A stretch of DNA of 64,000 bases from the NCBI RefSeq assembly GCF_000200595.1, contig NC_014810.2:496001-560000 (forward strand), in the 5' to 3' direction. Origin of the DNA: Helicobacter felis ATCC 49179 (GTDB lineage Bacteria; Campylobacterota; Campylobacteria; Campylobacterales; Helicobacteraceae). A program made the translations under genes and the position numbers. Below the pieces are notes generated by a model that ran no database searches, was not told the DNA's origin, and was given only the letters and a program-made list of their open reading frames with translations. This document shows, in pieces, positions 42,443 through 51,684 of this stretch. Position 1 is the stretch's first letter, and the number at the start of each line of letters is the position of its first letter.

Positions 42443-44560
42443 CTAGGGGTTGATCACCCTGCCTTTAAAAAGCAAATACCAACTTAGCCCATTGGCGATT
42501 TGCATTTTGTCTGTAAGCTCTTTGCCTAATTGCAAATCTGCAGGCAGGTTTGCGCCTTTTGTGCGTTGGTGGTCCTTAACATACAGGAGCGGGGCGTTAT
42601 CCATATACAAAAAGTCTAATTTGCTTGTTTGGCTTTGCGCCCCCACGACATCAAAACCTAGCGCAAAATTCTTGGATTGCCCCCACACAAAGGGTTTTCT
42701 CTGTTCGCAATTTTGAGAGGAATCCTCATTGCTAAAAAGAGGCTTGCCAAAACTCACATATTCATAGTCCTTTGGAGCGACAAGTTCCATAATCGTAGCG
42801 GGAATGTCGATGTGCGATCCTACGCAGGTGGCAAGCTTAGGGTTTAGACTTGGGGCATAGAGGATTAAAGGCACGCTTTTAGTCCAAAAGTAATTATCCT
42901 TAGCAAGGGTAAAACTGCGATCAAAATGATCGCCCGTGATGATGAAAAGCGCGTTGGGGAATTTAGCACTCGCCTTTTTAATAAAATCTACTAGGATTTT
43001 GTCATACCAAAAGATGTGCCCTAAAAAGTTAGCGCTTGGCATATTTTTATCATTGGAGTTTTTGACAAAGGTTTCAATTTTTTCTACAGGCACGCCAAAG
43101 GCTTTTAGATTGACATTGCGGGTGGGGTGGTTGCTTAAAGTCATCACCATGCTAAAAGTTTTCTTGTTGATAGGGGTGTTTTTAAGGATGTAGTCAAACA
43201 AGATATTGTCATGCACACCCCAATTACTCTCTAGGGGTTGTGGGTAGGCCTTAGGATTGATCTTTAGCTGTTCTTTGGCGAAATCCAGTAGGTATGTGTT
43301 GAAGATAAAATGCGCAAAGCCTTGTTTTTTAGTAAAGCGATCAAGGCGATTCCAAATCCCACTGCCTCCATAATAAAAGGTGTTTTCAAAACCAAGATTT
43401 TTCATTTGGTTGCCAATGGCGGTGGGCAAACTTGGAATGTTCACGCCCATATTGACGAAATTCGTATCGTTGATGTTAAAAAGTCCGGTGATCTGCACAT
43501 CTAAGCTTTTCACCGTGCGTTTTGCGTTTTCTAAAAATAGGGGGAAAATAAAACCATGTTGTCCGTCATTGAGGCTTTTGAGCGCGTGTGTGAGACCAAT
43601 AGAGTCAAATTGGGGGTCAAAATGCCATGAAGAGAGCGACTCGGACACGATATAGAAAACATGGGTAATGGTAGGGAGTTTGGGATTTTGGCTCGTGTGG
43701 GTTAAAAGCTTGTAGAGATCAAGAGGGGTCTTAGTGTCTTTGGGGAGATTAAAGTAATCAATGCCTGCTTGTAGAGGGCTTTTGGAAGTGAAGTCAGAAA
43801 AGTGGACATGATGACTTTTTCTATAGTCTTTAAAAACTAAGTAAAGATCGCGAAAAGCCCCCGGAGTAATTTGGCGCAAAAAGGGATTTTGAACGGAGTG
43901 AGCAATGAAATCTAAAGACACGCCGGTTAAAGCTAGGCGGGAGTTGATGGAAACAAGCATAAAAAGGGCCAAAACACACATAGCCCCACCAAGTGTCCAT
44001 TTAAGAGGCAGGGCAAGAATCAGAGTGTATGAGGGTTGAAGGACACGATAAAGATAAGCACTTAGCACACTCAAAAACACCCAAATCAAAAGTTTTGTGC
44101 CAATAAAATACTCACCTGTAAAGGCCATACCCAAAATAACTTTTGGACTTTCTGTAAAAATTTGTAAAAGATTGCTATCAAAGACATCTCCATAGATGCC
44201 ATAAAAAGTAATGTTAGCTATTTGCAAGAAAAGACATAAGCTGAGTGCAAAATACGCAAATCCACGGAGCACTTTAGGGCGGATTTTAAACGGACTAAGA
44301 AGTCCCAAAAGCAAATAAATAAGTCCAAGGGCAGCCACAATTCGATTATCGTATTTTAGACCACTCACTAATACCTGTCCTATTTGATCCAAGTGCGCGC
44401 TAGCGTGCACCAACGCGCCCTTGTAGATGCCCATATAGGCGATAAAACCCAGACGCATTAGGACAAAAAAAGCCGTGCAAAAGAGGCTAAACACCAAAGT
44501 GTCAAGCACAAGAGTTAGGAATTGTTGCCCTCTTTTAGAGCTAGAGAATACAACACGCAT
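42443..44560 (-). CDS. Membrane-bound sulfatase-fold phosphotransferase (LtaS-like family)
   Basis: 705 residues. Five membrane spans (about 1-230) precede a periplasmic alkaline phosphatase/sulfatase domain. Visible active-site elements are VSESLSSWHF (metal-binding Glu), RTVKSLD (candidate nucleophile Thr) and ITGDHFDRSF (metal-binding Asp-His). Family members transfer phosphoglycerol or phosphoethanolamine to glycans or lipids, so an envelope-modifying role is likely, but the substrate cannot be read here. It overlaps the hpaA stop by one base as TAATG, so it is the last gene of the ribA-moa-hpaA operon. It converges on flgL with no gap. Confidence 0.82.
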   Translation of the reverse strand: MRVVFSSSKRGQQFLTLVLDTLVFSLFCTAFFVLMRLGFIAYMGIYKGALVHASAHLDQIGQVLVSGLKYDNRIVAALGLIYLLLGLLSPFKIRPKVLRGFAYFALSLCLFLQIANITFYGIYGDVFDSNLLQIFTESPKVILGMAFTGEYFIGTKLLIWVFLSVLSAYLYRVLQPSYTLILALPLKWTLGGAMCVLALFMLVSINSRLALTGVSLDFIAHSVQNPFLRQITPGAFRDLYLVFKDYRKSHHVHFSDFTSKSPLQAGIDYFNLPKDTKTPLDLYKLLTHTSQNPKLPTITHVFYIVSESLSSWHFDPQFDSIGLTHALKSLNDGQHGFIFPLFLENAKRTVKSLDVQITGLFNINDTNFVNMGVNIPSLPTAIGNQMKNLGFENTFYYGGSGIWNRLDRFTKKQGFAHFIFNTYLLDFAKEQLKINPKAYPQPLESNWGVHDNILFDYILKNTPINKKTFSMVMTLSNHPTRNVNLKAFGVPVEKIETFVKNSNDKNMPSANFLGHIFWYDKILVDFIKKASAKFPNALFIITGDHFDRSFTLAKDNYFWTKSVPLILYAPSLNPKLATCVGSHIDIPATIMELVAPKDYEYVSFGKPLFSNEDSSQNCEQRKPFVWGQSKNFALGFDVVGAQSQTSKLDFLYMDNAPLLYVKDHQRTKGANLPADLQLGKELTDKMQIANGLSWYLLFKGRVINP

Positions 44561-45315
44561 TAGTAAGGTTTGCGGGCTTTTAATTCTGCAATGTCTTTAG
44601 CATAGGTCTTTAAACGCGCTTGGGTGATGCTCTGATCCATTTTTTGCATCACGGATTTAAAAATTGTGTTGAGGGCTTTTTTGATGGCATCATTGGAGTT
44701 ATCCTTACCTTTGTAGAGGGAACTTAGCAACCCTCCAGTGTGTTCGGATTTGCTAGACTTGATAAAGGGCTCTTTAATGTCGATTTCGCTCAAATCGATC
44801 AAAAACGAATCTACAGACTCCCCACTTAGAGGTTCTACAAACACAACCTTAAGGTAGCCCATCGCGACAAGATTACCTTTCATCACATCCATACCACTAG
44901 AAAAAATGAGCCCGGGGCTGGATTTTTTCTGCTCTGTGGTTTTGGGATCGGGACGCAAGACAATTTCTCCGGTGGTTTCTAATGCCAAATACCCATCGCG
45001 CCTTTGTGCAAAAGGCAAATCGTTTTTATCGCTCACATCTACAAGAGCGACCTTATAGCCTTGATTTTTAAGGAGTTCTTGGATTTTCAAAACAATTTGT
45101 TGTCTAAATTTAAGTTCGTATTCTCTAGCGATATTGTCGCTGTATTGTAAAACGGGTTTGAGAAGAATGACCTCTTGATTAGTGATTGGGGCTTGGTGCG
45201 CGCTGGTTTGGTAGGCTAAACGCAAAGGCACTTGATTGGTAACAATGATGTTAGGGCCACAACCAGCCAATAAAAACACCAACCCTACACTCGTTAAATA
45301 CCGCTTCCACGCCAT
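44560..45315 (-). CDS. hpaA: HpaA-family lipoprotein
   Basis: Outer-membrane or flagellar-sheath lipoprotein of 251 residues, originally described in H. pylori as neuraminyllactose-binding hemagglutinin. It has a short signal and lipobox LLAGC, then NQVPLRLAYQTSAHQAPI, typical of the family. KSSKSEHTGGLLSSLYKGKD matches the late conserved region. The ATG at 45315 has AAGGAG five bases upstream; a GTG at 45321 is less likely. It lies two bases after moaC, as in the H. pylori order. Confidence 0.93.
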   Translation of the reverse strand: MAWKRYLTSVGLVFLLAGCGPNIIVTNQVPLRLAYQTSAHQAPITNQEVILLKPVLQYSDNIAREYELKFRQQIVLKIQELLKNQGYKVALVDVSDKNDLPFAQRRDGYLALETTGEIVLRPDPKTTEQKKSSPGLIFSSGMDVMKGNLVAMGYLKVVFVEPLSGESVDSFLIDLSEIDIKEPFIKSSKSEHTGGLLSSLYKGKDNSNDAIKKALNTIFKSVMQKMDQSITQARLKTYAKDIAELKARKPY

Positions 45316-45317
45316 TC

Positions 45318-45794
45318 TCACTCCTTATTTCTAAAATATTCTCCATTTTTTCCCCCACTTTTGTGTTCCAGATAAATCTCTTGTATGGTCATCGATTTAT
45401 CCAAACCTTTTACCATGTCATAAATCGTCAAAAGCCCTACACTCACCCCGCTTAAGGCTTCCATTTCTACCCCCGTCTGTGCTTGGCATTTTACTCTAAC
45501 TTTGAGAATAAAGGCGCATTCTTCTTCTTTTTCCACTATATCCACATGGATGCCTGCAAGAGGCAAGGGGTGGCACATAGGAATGAGCGCGCTGGTTTGC
45601 TTGGCTCCCATAATTGCTGCGATGATCGCCGTCTGCAACACAGGACCTTTTTTAACTTGATTGTCTAAAACCGCTTGATAGGCCTGTTTACTCATGCAAA
45701 TTTTGCCACACGCTAACGCAACCCTAACGCTCCGATCTTTGGAGCTGACATCCACCATAGTGGGATTATTATGAGAATCAAGATGGTTAAACAT
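45318..45794 (-). CDS. moaC: Cyclic pyranopterin monophosphate synthase MoaC
   Basis: 158 residues. Works with MoaA in the first step of molybdenum cofactor synthesis from GTP. Family motifs [30 protein letters not shown] and the catalytic loop [20 protein letters not shown] with KGLDKSM are all present. The start overlaps the mog TAA by one base. Confidence 0.96.
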   Translation of the reverse strand: MFNHLDSHNNPTMVDVSSKDRSVRVALACGKICMSKQAYQAVLDNQVKKGPVLQTAIIAAIMGAKQTSALIPMCHPLPLAGIHVDIVEKEEECAFILKVRVKCQAQTGVEMEALSGVSVGLLTIYDMVKGLDKSMTIQEIYLEHKSGGKNGEYFRNKE

Positions 45795-46321
45795 TACTTG
45801 CGAGGACGAAAAACCTGAATGTGATCTGAGTTAGCCTCAATGTAAGCCCCTCCAATTAAATCAATACAATAGGGAATAGCTGGAAACACCGCCTCTAAGC
45901 ATTCTCTAATACTCTTGGGCTTGCCGGGCAAATTGACAATGAGGCTTGATCCTCTAATGCCCGCTGTTTGTCTTGATAAAATGGCTGTGGGGACATACTT
46001 TAAGCTGGCCGTGCGCATCAATTCCCCAAAACCGGGCAACATTTTAGAACACACTGCCTGTGTGGCCTCTGGGGTTACATCTCTTGGCGCAGGTCCTGTG
46101 CCCCCTGTGGTAACAATAAGATCGCATTGTGCATCGCTTAGAGCGATCAGTGTTTGCTCAATAATGTCCTGCTCATCTGCAATGAGGTGATAAACGAAGC
46201 TCAGAGGATTTAAAATATATTCGCGTAACACCTCTTGGATAGCCACCCCGCTTTTATCCTCATAAACTCCCAAGCTAGCGCGATCGCTAGTTACCACAAT
46301 CCCTACTTTAACCTCTTTCAT
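45794..46321 (-). CDS. mog: Molybdopterin adenylyltransferase Mog
   Basis: Activates molybdopterin by adenylation. The 175-residue MoCF_biosynth domain has [17 protein letters not shown] and a conserved Asp in [12 protein letters not shown]. MogA rather than MoaB is chosen for the [13 protein letters not shown] form and length. It overlaps moaE by four bases. Confidence 0.92.
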   Translation of the reverse strand: MKEVKVGIVVTSDRASLGVYEDKSGVAIQEVLREYILNPLSFVYHLIADEQDIIEQTLIALSDAQCDLIVTTGGTGPAPRDVTPEATQAVCSKMLPGFGELMRTASLKYVPTAILSRQTAGIRGSSLIVNLPGKPKSIRECLEAVFPAIPYCIDLIGGAYIEANSDHIQVFRPRK

Positions 46322-46758
46322 GCTAATAACCCGCTTCCTTTCAAGGGGTGGCTTTGATCTTGAGCATAAATCCTCTGCCCCTCCTTAAGTTCGTATTTCC
46401 AAATGGGGGCGTTGTGTTTAAAATCCTCAATAAAGAGAGCGTACATGTTTAGGGCTTCTTTTCTATGCGCAGAAATTAAGCCAACCATGTAAGAACTTTG
46501 GCCCACTTCCACATCTCCCTTAGCATGTGCCATGCACAACTTCACGCCCACTTCATAGCCCCGTTGCTCCCACGCACTAAACCATGTCTGCAATAAGGGT
46601 AAATGCACATCAAAGCTTAAGCCTTTAAAATTTTGCCCTTCGCCCCGCACTATGCCGGTAAAAACACACAAAGCCCCCGCGTTTTTCTCTTGGCAAAGCC
46701 TCTCCCATTTGCTATAAAGTTTAGCGGTGTTCAAAGCCCCATCAAAGACTTCTAGCAC
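46318..46758 (-). CDS. moaE: Molybdopterin synthase catalytic subunit MoaE
   Basis: 146 residues. Transfers sulfur from MoaD to precursor Z. It has AGALCVFTGIVRGEG, SSYMVGLISAHRKEAL and the lysine-rich KHNAPIWKYELKEGQ, the catalytic region. The start is taken as GTG at 46758 because GGAGG lies about six bases before it. A frame extension to 46773 overlaps moaD more and adds no conserved residues. Confidence 0.92.
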   Translation of the reverse strand: MLEVFDGALNTAKLYSKWERLCQEKNAGALCVFTGIVRGEGQNFKGLSFDVHLPLLQTWFSAWEQRGYEVGVKLCMAHAKGDVEVGQSSYMVGLISAHRKEALNMYALFIEDFKHNAPIWKYELKEGQRIYAQDQSHPLKGSGLLA

Positions 46759-46760
46759 CC

Positions 46761-46982
46761 TCAACCTCCACACACGGGGGGCAAGAGCACAATATGATCC
46801 CCCTCTTTTAAAGGAGTATGCAGATCGTCTATTAAAACCCCATTGAGAGCGACTGCGCTAATAGACAACCAAGGCTTCAGGCTTTCTTTTTGAGCTAAAA
46901 TCTCTCTAAGCGCAAGCAAACTACTCACTTCAAGCTCTAGGCTAGCTTCTTGAATAGGGCCCAAAAACTCCACGCGCACCAT
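46761..46982 (-). CDS. moaD: Molybdopterin synthase sulfur carrier MoaD
   Basis: 73 residues of ubiquitin-like fold, ending in VLLPPVCGG with the Gly-Gly terminus that is thiocarboxylated. It starts [13 protein letters not shown] and overlaps the ribA stop by one base. Confidence 0.95.
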   Translation of the reverse strand: MVRVEFLGPIQEASLELEVSSLLALREILAQKESLKPWLSISAVALNGVLIDDLHTPLKEGDHIVLLPPVCGG

Positions 46983-47569
46983 TAGAGCAGATGCCCCATC
47001 TTATTTTTCTTGGTTTCTAAATACTGCGCATTGTGGCAATTACTGGGCACAATGATACTATGCCGCTCCACTTTCACAAACGCGCTTAAAGCTTCTACTT
47101 TTTGGGGATTATTGGTTAAAAGACAGATTTCTTGAATGCCGTAGTGTTCTAAAATATCTTTTACAATGTCATAATCGCGCTCATCATCTTTAAAACCAAT
47201 GGCGCGGTTGGCCTCGATAGTGTCATAGCCTTGATCTTGCAAGGCGTAGGCGTTGATCTTATTAAAAAGACCGATTCCTCGCCCCTCTTGGCGCAAATAA
47301 ATGAGCATGCCTCCTTGTGGATGGGCTTGGATTCTCTGCAAGGCCATGGCTAATTCTTCGCCACAATCGCATTTTTGCGATCCAAAAACATCCCCGGTCA
47401 AACATTCTGAGTGCAAGCGCACCAGGGGAGGACTAGACAGATATGAGGTAAACACCACGAGGTGGTCAAAACTCTGCCCCTCTCTTGTCTCTCTAAAAGA
47501 TTGGATGCGAAATTCCCCAAACTTAGTGGGTAACCCCGCTTCACTAGAAATTTGCACAAAACGCTCCAT
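46982..47569 (-). CDS. ribA: GTP cyclohydrolase II RibA
   Basis: 195 residues, first step of riboflavin synthesis from GTP. The zinc site is complete ([19 protein letters not shown]), followed by [16 protein letters not shown] with the catalytic arginine, and GFKDDERDY. This is the functional enzyme, while the GCHII-like domain of ribBA at 4.9 kb is degenerate. It heads a seven-gene operon with molybdopterin genes and hpaA. AAGGTAATTT precedes the ATG. Confidence 0.95.
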   Translation of the reverse strand: MERFVQISSEAGLPTKFGEFRIQSFRETREGQSFDHLVVFTSYLSSPPLVRLHSECLTGDVFGSQKCDCGEELAMALQRIQAHPQGGMLIYLRQEGRGIGLFNKINAYALQDQGYDTIEANRAIGFKDDERDYDIVKDILEHYGIQEICLLTNNPQKVEALSAFVKVERHSIIVPSNCHNAQYLETKKNKMGHLL

Positions 47570-47591
47570 AAATTACCTTTTTGAGCCAAAC

Positions 47592-47600
47592 ATTCTACCA
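47592..47600 (-). promoter_or_regulatory. Extended -10 promoter of the ribA-moa-hpaA operon
   Basis: Minus strand reads TGGTAGAAT, 22 bases before the ribA ATG. No other good -10 occurs between the overlapping downstream genes. Confidence 0.5.
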
Positions 47601-47629
47601 CGCAAAAACAACATTTTGGTAAAAATTAC

Positions 47630-48277
47630 TTAATTTTTCTTGAAAGTATTTTTATTATGAATACCAAGTATTTTAGCTAAACCTGAATTTTGAATCAAAA
47701 AGCCAATAAAATCCATGCCAAAGAGAGCCACAGCACCTAAACTCTTAAACCCACATAACTTTTTTTGGCGGTTGTGAATATGGTGGGTTGCATGGAAAAA
47801 AAGCTCCCCAACCAAAGGCCCTAAAGTGGGGGTGCAAATGAGATCTTGCCAGCTGGGAATCTCCACAAAAGCCTCTAAACCATACTCCCAAAAAAAAGTG
47901 GACACCAAAAAAGTAAAGAAAATACAAGCGCGCTTGCAATACCCCGCAACTCTAGCCTGCATGTAATAAATCGCGCCAAAATAGGGGTGCAAGACCCAAT
48001 TAAAAATGAAGAGATCGCGATCCATCTGCGGCCCTAGTTCCACATTGATAGCCCAACTATGCAGTCCAAACTTTTCTTTGCTCCAATGTGTTACACTCTC
48101 AGGCATCAAATAAAGCCCCACAAGCCCTAAAAGAAAGGCTAGAGCTAAGATTCCAACACTGATACACAAATACCTTAGGCGATCGTTGGGGGTGTAACCT
48201 GCCATGAAAGAATCCAAAGATGGCACAACACACCTTAGTTTTTTACGATTTTTGCAAAAGAAAACTTTAAAATCCAT
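47630..48277 (-). CDS. Membrane protein, DUF3943-like
   Basis: 215 residues. A membrane span at about 38-58 (SVGILALAFLLGLVGLYLM) is followed by the family-like pattern NWVLHPYFGAIYYMQAR, FFWEYGLEAFVEIPSWQDLI and CTPTLGPLVGE. That W-E-x-G-x-E and PS-x-QD-x2-x-TP order recalls DUF3943. It is probably in the cell envelope; no activity is known. The start at 48277 has no clear ribosome site, and an internal ATG at about residue 25 is possible. It is divergent from the YhcH gene. Confidence 0.68.
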   Translation of the reverse strand: MDFKVFFCKNRKKLRCVVPSLDSFMAGYTPNDRLRYLCISVGILALAFLLGLVGLYLMPESVTHWSKEKFGLHSWAINVELGPQMDRDLFIFNWVLHPYFGAIYYMQARVAGYCKRACIFFTFLVSTFFWEYGLEAFVEIPSWQDLICTPTLGPLVGELFFHATHHIHNRQKKLCGFKSLGAVALFGMDFIGFLIQNSGLAKILGIHNKNTFKKN

Positions 48278-48316
48278 TAGGATTTTCTTGTTAGACTTCG
48301 CACTTTGGAGGATAAA

Positions 48317-48814
48317 ATGGCTATTTTAGGTAAACTCAACACTTTAGAGCACTTGTTTAGAAAAACTAGAGAACTTGAGACACTTTATAGTTATCTAACA
48401 AATATGCTTACAAGTGAGCATGCATGGCATCAGGCTTTACGCAATCAAAAGGAAGGATCTAGTAAGCGTCCCCTAGAGCATGGCATGCATGCGATGGAAA
48501 TCGTTTATCGCCCCACGCAAGATGGGGTTTTAGAGACGCATAGGGCGTATGTGGATTTTCTCTTGGTGGTAGAGGGGAGCGAGCTCGTGCTTTGGAACGA
48601 CATTACAGATTTGAAGGTGCAAGATTCCTATGATGCCAGCATAGATCGCCAAACCTACTACGCACACTCTAATCCATGCGCTATTCCCATGCATGCGGGG
48701 ATGCTAGGAATTTTTATGGATTATGATGCGCACACCACGCGCCCCATGGATTCTAAGCTTGTGCGCAAGGTTGTGGCCAAAGTGCCTAAAGAGTTGATTA
48801 AATTAAAGTTATAA
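48317..48814 (+). CDS. YhcH/YjgK/YiaL family protein
   Basis: 165 residues of a cupin-like beta-sandwich family (DUF386). Members include NanQ, an anomerase of sialic acid. Family features are MEIVYRPTQDGVLETHRAYVDFLLVVEGSE, and AHSNPCAIPMHAGMLGIFMDYDAH, with conserved His and Glu residues that may bind metal. The ATG at 48317 has GGAGG six bases upstream, preferred over an in-frame TTG at 48305. No sialic-acid genes are nearby, so the true sugar substrate is open. It is followed by the DUF2147 gene after 13 bases. Confidence 0.8.
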   Translation: MAILGKLNTLEHLFRKTRELETLYSYLTNMLTSEHAWHQALRNQKEGSSKRPLEHGMHAMEIVYRPTQDGVLETHRAYVDFLLVVEGSELVLWNDITDLKVQDSYDASIDRQTYYAHSNPCAIPMHAGMLGIFMDYDAHTTRPMDSKLVRKVVAKVPKELIKLKL

Positions 48815-48827
48815 GGTGAGTTCATTA

Positions 48828-49334
48828 ATGCATTCTTATTGGTTTTTTGTGAGTTCAGCGGTGCTTCTTGGAGCCAACACTTTAGAGGGAGTGTATAAAA
48901 CCCAATCGTTCCTTTATATGAAAAGTTCCTATGTGGAGTTTTTCAAACATGGGGATAGGTATTATGCCTATGGAATCGCCAATGCAGATGGTTCTAAAGC
49001 CCGTAAAGATATTTACAATAAAAACCCAGCCCTTAGAGATCGCAGTGATAAAGGCGTGGTTTTCTTATACGGGTTGACTCATGTTAAAGACAATTTATAC
49101 AAGAGCGGCAAGGCGTATAATTTTTACGATGGGCGCACCTACTATGTGCGCGTCTGGCAACAAAAAAACGGAGATTTAAAATTCCGCCCTAGTTTTGATA
49201 AACGGGGGTTTTTTGGCAAGACCTTCATTTGGAGAAAGGTGGATAACGCTTATCTCAAAGACCACGAGATCACCAAACCGGATTTTTCTCAGGTCTTAGA
49301 AACTCTTAAAGCTATCCCTAGCGATGGTTCTTGA
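48828..49334 (+). CDS. Secreted DUF2147 protein
   Basis: 168 residues. A short signal peptide (MHSYWFFVSSAVLLGANT) precedes a lipocalin-like domain with EGVYKTQSFLYMKSSYVEFF, YGLTHVKDNLYKSGKAYNFYDGRTYYVRV and FGKTFIWRKV. DUF2147 proteins are periplasmic; the function is unknown. The ATG at 48828 is preferred over GTG at 48816 because the signal peptide begins there and AAGGTGAG lies just upstream. It converges on asd, overlapping its end by 17 bases. Confidence 0.82.
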   Translation: MHSYWFFVSSAVLLGANTLEGVYKTQSFLYMKSSYVEFFKHGDRYYAYGIANADGSKARKDIYNKNPALRDRSDKGVVFLYGLTHVKDNLYKSGKAYNFYDGRTYYVRVWQQKNGDLKFRPSFDKRGFFGKTFIWRKVDNAYLKDHEITKPDFSQVLETLKAIPSDGS

Positions 49335-50313
49335 TCCACTCTAGGGCAATTTTCACCGCATTGCTGGCCGCGCCGACTCTGAGTTGGTCGGCCACACACC
49401 ACAAGTGTAAAATCTTAGAATCAAACAAGTCGGATCGCACACGCCCTACAAAGGTTTGATCCGTGTGGCTAGCATTAATAGGCATGGGGTAGAGATTTTT
49501 GCTAGGATCATCTAAGAGCACGATATTAGGCGCGCTTTTAAGCACTTCTTGGGCTTGGTAAGCGTCTATAGCCTGCTTGAAGTGAATACTGATGCTCTCG
49601 CTATGGCTACGCAAAACGGGCACGCGCACGCAGGTCGCGCTGATGGGAAAATCTGCATGCATGATCTTATGGGTTTCTTGCACCATTTTCATCTCTTCTT
49701 TGGTGTAGCCAGAGGGCATAAAAACATCGATTTGGGGAATCACATTTAAGGCTAGAGGGTGGGGGAAGACTTGGGAGCACTGGCTACCTGCTATCTGGGC
49801 TTGCAACTCTTCGATCCCCCGTTTGCCCGCCCCACTAGCCGCCTGATAAGTGCTCACACAAACCCGCTCGATCCCAAAAGCCTGATGTAGGGGTTCAAGC
49901 ACCTGCACCATTTGGATAGTCGAGCAGTTAGGATTAGCGATGATATTTTTAGGGCAATCTTTTAAATCCTGCGCGTTGACCTCTGGGACCACTAAGGGGA
50001 TGTCTTTTTCTAGGCGAAAAAAGCTGGTGTTATCAATCACCAACGCGCCTGCCTTAGCCGCGCTGGGGGCAAAGAGCTTACTCACTCCACTCCCCGCGCT
50101 AAAAAAGGCGATGTCTATTCCCTCAAAACTCTCATGGGTGGTTGGCAAAATCGCGTATTCCTGCCCCATAAGGCTAAGTTTTGCCCCCGCACTCCGCTTG
50201 CTAGCTAGAGGTTTGAAACTCTTAAGAGGAAAATCCCACTGCTCTAAAAGCGTGATGATCTCCAAGCCCACCGCTCCGCTTGCCCCTACAAGGGCGACAT
50301 TATAGCCCTTCAT
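49318..50313 (-). CDS. asd: Aspartate-semialdehyde dehydrogenase
   Basis: 331 residues. Reduces aspartyl phosphate to the semialdehyde, branch point for lysine, diaminopimelate, threonine and methionine. The Rossmann start [16 protein letters not shown] and the catalytic cysteine in [13 protein letters not shown] are present, with the substrate-binding [13 protein letters not shown]. It overlaps hisS by four bases, an arrangement shared with H. pylori. Confidence 0.97.
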   Translation of the reverse strand: MKGYNVALVGASGAVGLEIITLLEQWDFPLKSFKPLASKRSAGAKLSLMGQEYAILPTTHESFEGIDIAFFSAGSGVSKLFAPSAAKAGALVIDNTSFFRLEKDIPLVVPEVNAQDLKDCPKNIIANPNCSTIQMVQVLEPLHQAFGIERVCVSTYQAASGAGKRGIEELQAQIAGSQCSQVFPHPLALNVIPQIDVFMPSGYTKEEMKMVQETHKIMHADFPISATCVRVPVLRSHSESISIHFKQAIDAYQAQEVLKSAPNIVLLDDPSKNLYPMPINASHTDQTFVGRVRSDLFDSKILHLWCVADQLRVGAASNAVKIALEWIKNHR

Positions 50314-51620
50314 TCGTTCACCATCGCCAGTGCGCCTAAAAAGCTCAGATGATTCACCTGCACGCCTGTTGTCATGTTCTTGAGGGTCAAACTCTTGTTA
50401 CGCACTTCTTCTTCTCCTAAAACCACCACAAATTCATGCCCCTTTTGGTTAGCGTAGCTAAAAGGCTTTTTAAGTTTTTCAACCTCCGGGTAGAGTTCGG
50501 CATTCACATCGCTTTGGCGGAATTTTTGGGCAACCTGACTAGCATAAGCAAAATGAGAGGGGTGCATGCACACCACTAACACTCGTGCGCTCGTGGATTT
50601 GCTCTCCACCAACTCAAGTTCTTCCAAGCCTACCAGCAAGCGATCTAGCCCAATAGATGCGCCCACACCGGGCAAACTCTGGGTGCTAAAGCTCTTAGAA
50701 AGATTATCATAACGCCCCCCAGAGCACACACTCCCTAAAGTCGCTAGGGAGTTGATCGTAGTTTCATAGACGATCCCGGTGTAGTAGCCAAGCCCCCTAG
50801 CGATGGAAAAATCTACCTTAAAATGTTCGGGATTGATCTCTAGGCAGAGTAGAAGATTAAAAAGACTCTCTAACTCCTCCAAGCCCTCCTTTAAAGTAGG
50901 GTTATAGTCCTTCAAATAAGCCACGCTTTTAAAAAACTCTAGAGGGTCGCCATTTTGCTTTGTGTTGATAATCTTTAGCAAGTCTGTAAACTGCAGTTGT
51001 GGAAAAAGGGCTTTAAGCTCCAAGAGCACGCCCTCCTGACCGATCTTGCTCAGTTTGTCCACCACCCGCAAGAGCGCGTGAATTTCCTCTTGAGTGTGCA
51101 AACCAAAGTGTTCACATAGGCCATTTAAAATCTTGCGGTGGTTGATCCACACACTGAATTCATCTAAGCCTAAAGCTTTCAGGCTAGCGATGATCACCTG
51201 AATGATCTCGCTATCACAGAGCAAGCTCTTGCTCCCGATGAAGTCAAAATCGCATTGGGTAAACTCTCGATAACGCCCTCTTTGGGCACGCTCTCCTCTA
51301 AAGACATTGCCAATAGCGTAGCGTTTAAAGGGCAGACCTAAAGCGTGGTGGTGCTGGGCGATGAAACGCGCTAAAGGAATGGTTTGATCAAAGCGCAATC
51401 CCACTTCTCTTTTGCCATGATCTTTAAATAGATAGATTTCTTTTTGAATCTCCCCCTCCTCTTGGGTTAAGATGGAGGCGTATTCCAAATGGGGGGTTTC
51501 GATGGGCACAAATCCAAAACTTCTAAACACACTGGCCAATTTGTCTAGCACCGCTCCCTTGGCCATTGCCTCTTTGGGGAGTCTGTCTTTAAAGCCACTC
51601 AAAGTTTTAGGAGTGATCAT
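50310..51620 (-). CDS. hisS: Histidyl-tRNA synthetase
   Basis: 436 residues. The class II core shows motif 2 [23 protein letters not shown], His-[11 protein letters not shown] and motif 3 [12 protein letters not shown]. The anticodon-binding domain is at the C-terminus ([13 protein letters not shown] onward). An extended -10 lies 26 bases upstream. Confidence 0.97.
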   Translation of the reverse strand: MITPKTLSGFKDRLPKEAMAKGAVLDKLASVFRSFGFVPIETPHLEYASILTQEEGEIQKEIYLFKDHGKREVGLRFDQTIPLARFIAQHHHALGLPFKRYAIGNVFRGERAQRGRYREFTQCDFDFIGSKSLLCDSEIIQVIIASLKALGLDEFSVWINHRKILNGLCEHFGLHTQEEIHALLRVVDKLSKIGQEGVLLELKALFPQLQFTDLLKIINTKQNGDPLEFFKSVAYLKDYNPTLKEGLEELESLFNLLLCLEINPEHFKVDFSIARGLGYYTGIVYETTINSLATLGSVCSGGRYDNLSKSFSTQSLPGVGASIGLDRLLVGLEELELVESKSTSARVLVVCMHPSHFAYASQVAQKFRQSDVNAELYPEVEKLKKPFSYANQKGHEFVVVLGEEEVRNKSLTLKNMTTGVQVNHLSFLGALAMVNE

Positions 51621-51645
51621 AGCGATCCTTTATTGAAATGGGCCA

Positions 51646-51654
51646 ATTATAGCA
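51646..51654 (-). promoter_or_regulatory. Extended -10 promoter of hisS-asd
   Basis: Minus strand reads TGCTATAAT. AAAGGA precedes the ATG at 51620. Confidence 0.65.
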
Positions 51655-51664
51655 ATTTTAGAAG

Positions 51665-51681
51665 AGGACTAAAAGAGTCCT
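51665..51681 (-). terminator. Possible terminator after the first chemoreceptor gene
   Basis: AGGACT-AAAAG-AGTCCT, a six-pair hairpin just downstream of the chemoreceptor stop. On the minus strand it is followed by CTTCTAAAATT, so the U tail is weak. Confidence 0.35.
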
Positions 51682-51684
51682 TCT

